Positions 62,892 through 64,000 of a stretch of DNA of 64,000 bases are shown here, piece by piece; within the stretch, counting starts at the first letter, position 1; the number at the start of each line of letters is the position of its first letter. The notes beneath the pieces were generated by a model, which had not been told where the DNA came from, ran no database searches, and saw nothing but the letters and a program-made list of their open reading frames with translations. The position numbers and the translations under genes are program-made. Source of the stretch: Sipunculus nudus (taxonomy: Eukaryota > Annelida > Sipuncula > Golfingiida > Sipunculidae); assembly GCA_026874595.1 (NCBI GenBank), contig CM049306.1:62936019-63000018 (forward strand). Direction: 5' to 3'.

Positions 62892-62903
62892 TGACAGAGC
62901 TCC
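62892..62903. repeat. 12-bp target-site duplication, right copy
   Basis: TGACAGAGCTCC, identical to 57009-57020. Confidence 0.9.
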
Positions 62904-64000
62904 TTTGCCAAGGTTTCGGAAACAATCGATTATGGGATCGTCCTCATCAGGGGAGAGATAGGCGTTCGCCCAGCTTTTCTTCGAAATTCCAACAAACTTC
63001 CCACCTCAATCAGCTCCGGAGAAGTTATGTTGGCCTATAAGCCCCTGGGCCTTGCGCCGACCAATAACCTTCACATGATCGTACATCTATTTCTCTGTAT
63101 TTTGCACCAGAGGCAGTGCAAAACTTCAGCAGAGTGAGAGGGCTAAGGTGAACGTTAGAGGCGAGGTCCATCAAGAGAATGAACACATCTGTATCAGGGG
63201 AACGTACATTGGTTTCTCTGCATGTGTTGTCACGCAGGGTTTCAATAACGTGAAGAGGTATCAGGGTGTCGGCCTCCTCGTGCGTAAACTTTGAAATCCT
63301 CATTAATGGTATGAGGGCAATTGACATTCACTACCGTGCTGTAAGCGACCACAACTTTCTTCAATGATCCCCCGAAATGCTCCAATAGAGCTTGGGCCAG
63401 GATTTCACAAAGTCCTTTCTTCGTTTTAGACGATGACAGAAGGTCTTTGAGTGGTATTGTTCTAATGCTCATTTCATTATGTACCTCGTAGCCAGCAGCA
63501 GATGTTGCTCTTTTTGCTCTTGTCTTTGCCTTCAGGCTACTTTCAATATAGCGGTTGAACAGCACTCTCATTTCGCCATATGAATTTGACATTCGGCTGA
63601 TTCGTGTGATGAAAGCTTACTTGAGATGACATATTTTTGTCATGCTCGGTGATTTTTTCATGCTCTACAACACTGCCATTGCATCAAGTATCAGTACACG
63701 ATCAGTGAGAACTTGTTTTGTAGAAGCTGATTCAGTTTCAGGTTGAGCGGTTTCTTCAAGAATTTGCATGAGGCGAGCTTTTTCAGTACAGAGAAGTAGG
63801 GAACCATCAACTGCAAACATCGAGCCTGGCACCACAGCCATCTGAAACTCACCGATTGTGGTTTCTAGCTTTGGTACAAGCTCAGGTCGAGACTGCTGAA
63901 TGACCAGAAACCGTGCAAGCAGCTGGCGCTCTTCCCTCATTTTGATAACCTTGTCCCCAACTGAAACTCGGGTTTTAATCATCCAGTTGGAGAATGTCTT
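62904..64000 (-). pseudogene. N-terminal and central part of LINE-split HEEADT/CXC family pseudogene
   Basis: This minus-strand coding relic runs in from the right window edge. In order: LLARFLVIQQSRPEL and FAVDGSLLL (63900-63780); VLILDAMAV (about 63670) followed at once by a stop; then YGEMRVLFNRYIESSLKAKTR (about 63580), IRTIPLKDLL (about 63455) and KKVVVAYSTVV (about 63350). After a frameshift near 63270 come FTHEEADTLIPLHV (about 63285) and VRSPDTDVFILLMDL (about 63200), then a further shifted segment with GRRKAQGL (about 63045) and KFVGISKKSW (about 62985), reaching the LINE insertion point in frame with the text at 57020. The acidic HEEADT and DTDV motifs resemble the metal-binding clusters of PIN/XPG-type nucleases; that role is an inference. 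No introns are apparent. Confidence 0.72.

Overview
This is a non-coding, repeat-dominated piece of an animal nuclear genome. It is eukaryotic: there is a LINE retrotransposon with a poly-A tail and target-site duplication, DNA-transposon remnants, a tRNA-derived SINE head, long (TA)n tracts and satellite arrays. There are no bacterial operons. A marine invertebrate, most likely a mollusc and perhaps a bivalve, is my best guess. It rests on the AT-rich background, the (GA)CGGACGGAC-type and 'tgaccttgacctttgacc' dispersed repeats and a pseudogene family I associate with molluscs and cnidarians. No intact protein-coding gene could be supported.

Layout. 1-2560: unique AT-rich DNA. 2561-25572: a tandem array of exactly 142 copies of a 162-bp satellite (two copies carry the same 4-bp insertion), with several layers of higher-order repeats of 4, 8, 9, 11 and 15 monomers. 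25573-29580: unique DNA with homopolymer tracts. 29600-30890: a degenerate repeat of about 145 bp carrying nuclear-receptor DR1-like motifs. 32380-33269: a 30-bp minisatellite. 34468-44205: three diverged copies of one ancestral non-coding unit, interrupted by a MULE-like element with an empty-site control, a SINE head and, between the copies, two members of a foldback MITE family. 45195-48288 and 51870-52419: two arrays of one 49-bp hairpin satellite, the first organised as 98-bp dimers. 54268-55099: an 832-bp hAT-like non-autonomous element with an 8-bp target duplication. 56467-64000: a minus-strand pseudogene of an uncharacterised invertebrate family (nuclease-like acidic motifs plus a Cys-rich C-terminus). 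It is split by a 5.9-kb L1/Tx1-type LINE on the plus strand, flanked by a 12-bp target duplication.

How it fits together. The window reads as a heterochromatin-like or pericentromere-like region in which tandem arrays grew by unequal exchange and transposons accumulated and decayed. The points most worth a second look are the highly homogeneous GTAC-rich 162-bp satellite, the 49-bp satellite whose hairpin stem shows compensatory changes between its two halves, the nested element with terminal CTCF-like motifs, and the LINE-split pseudogene. All family assignments come from reading motifs by eye; no database search was possible.
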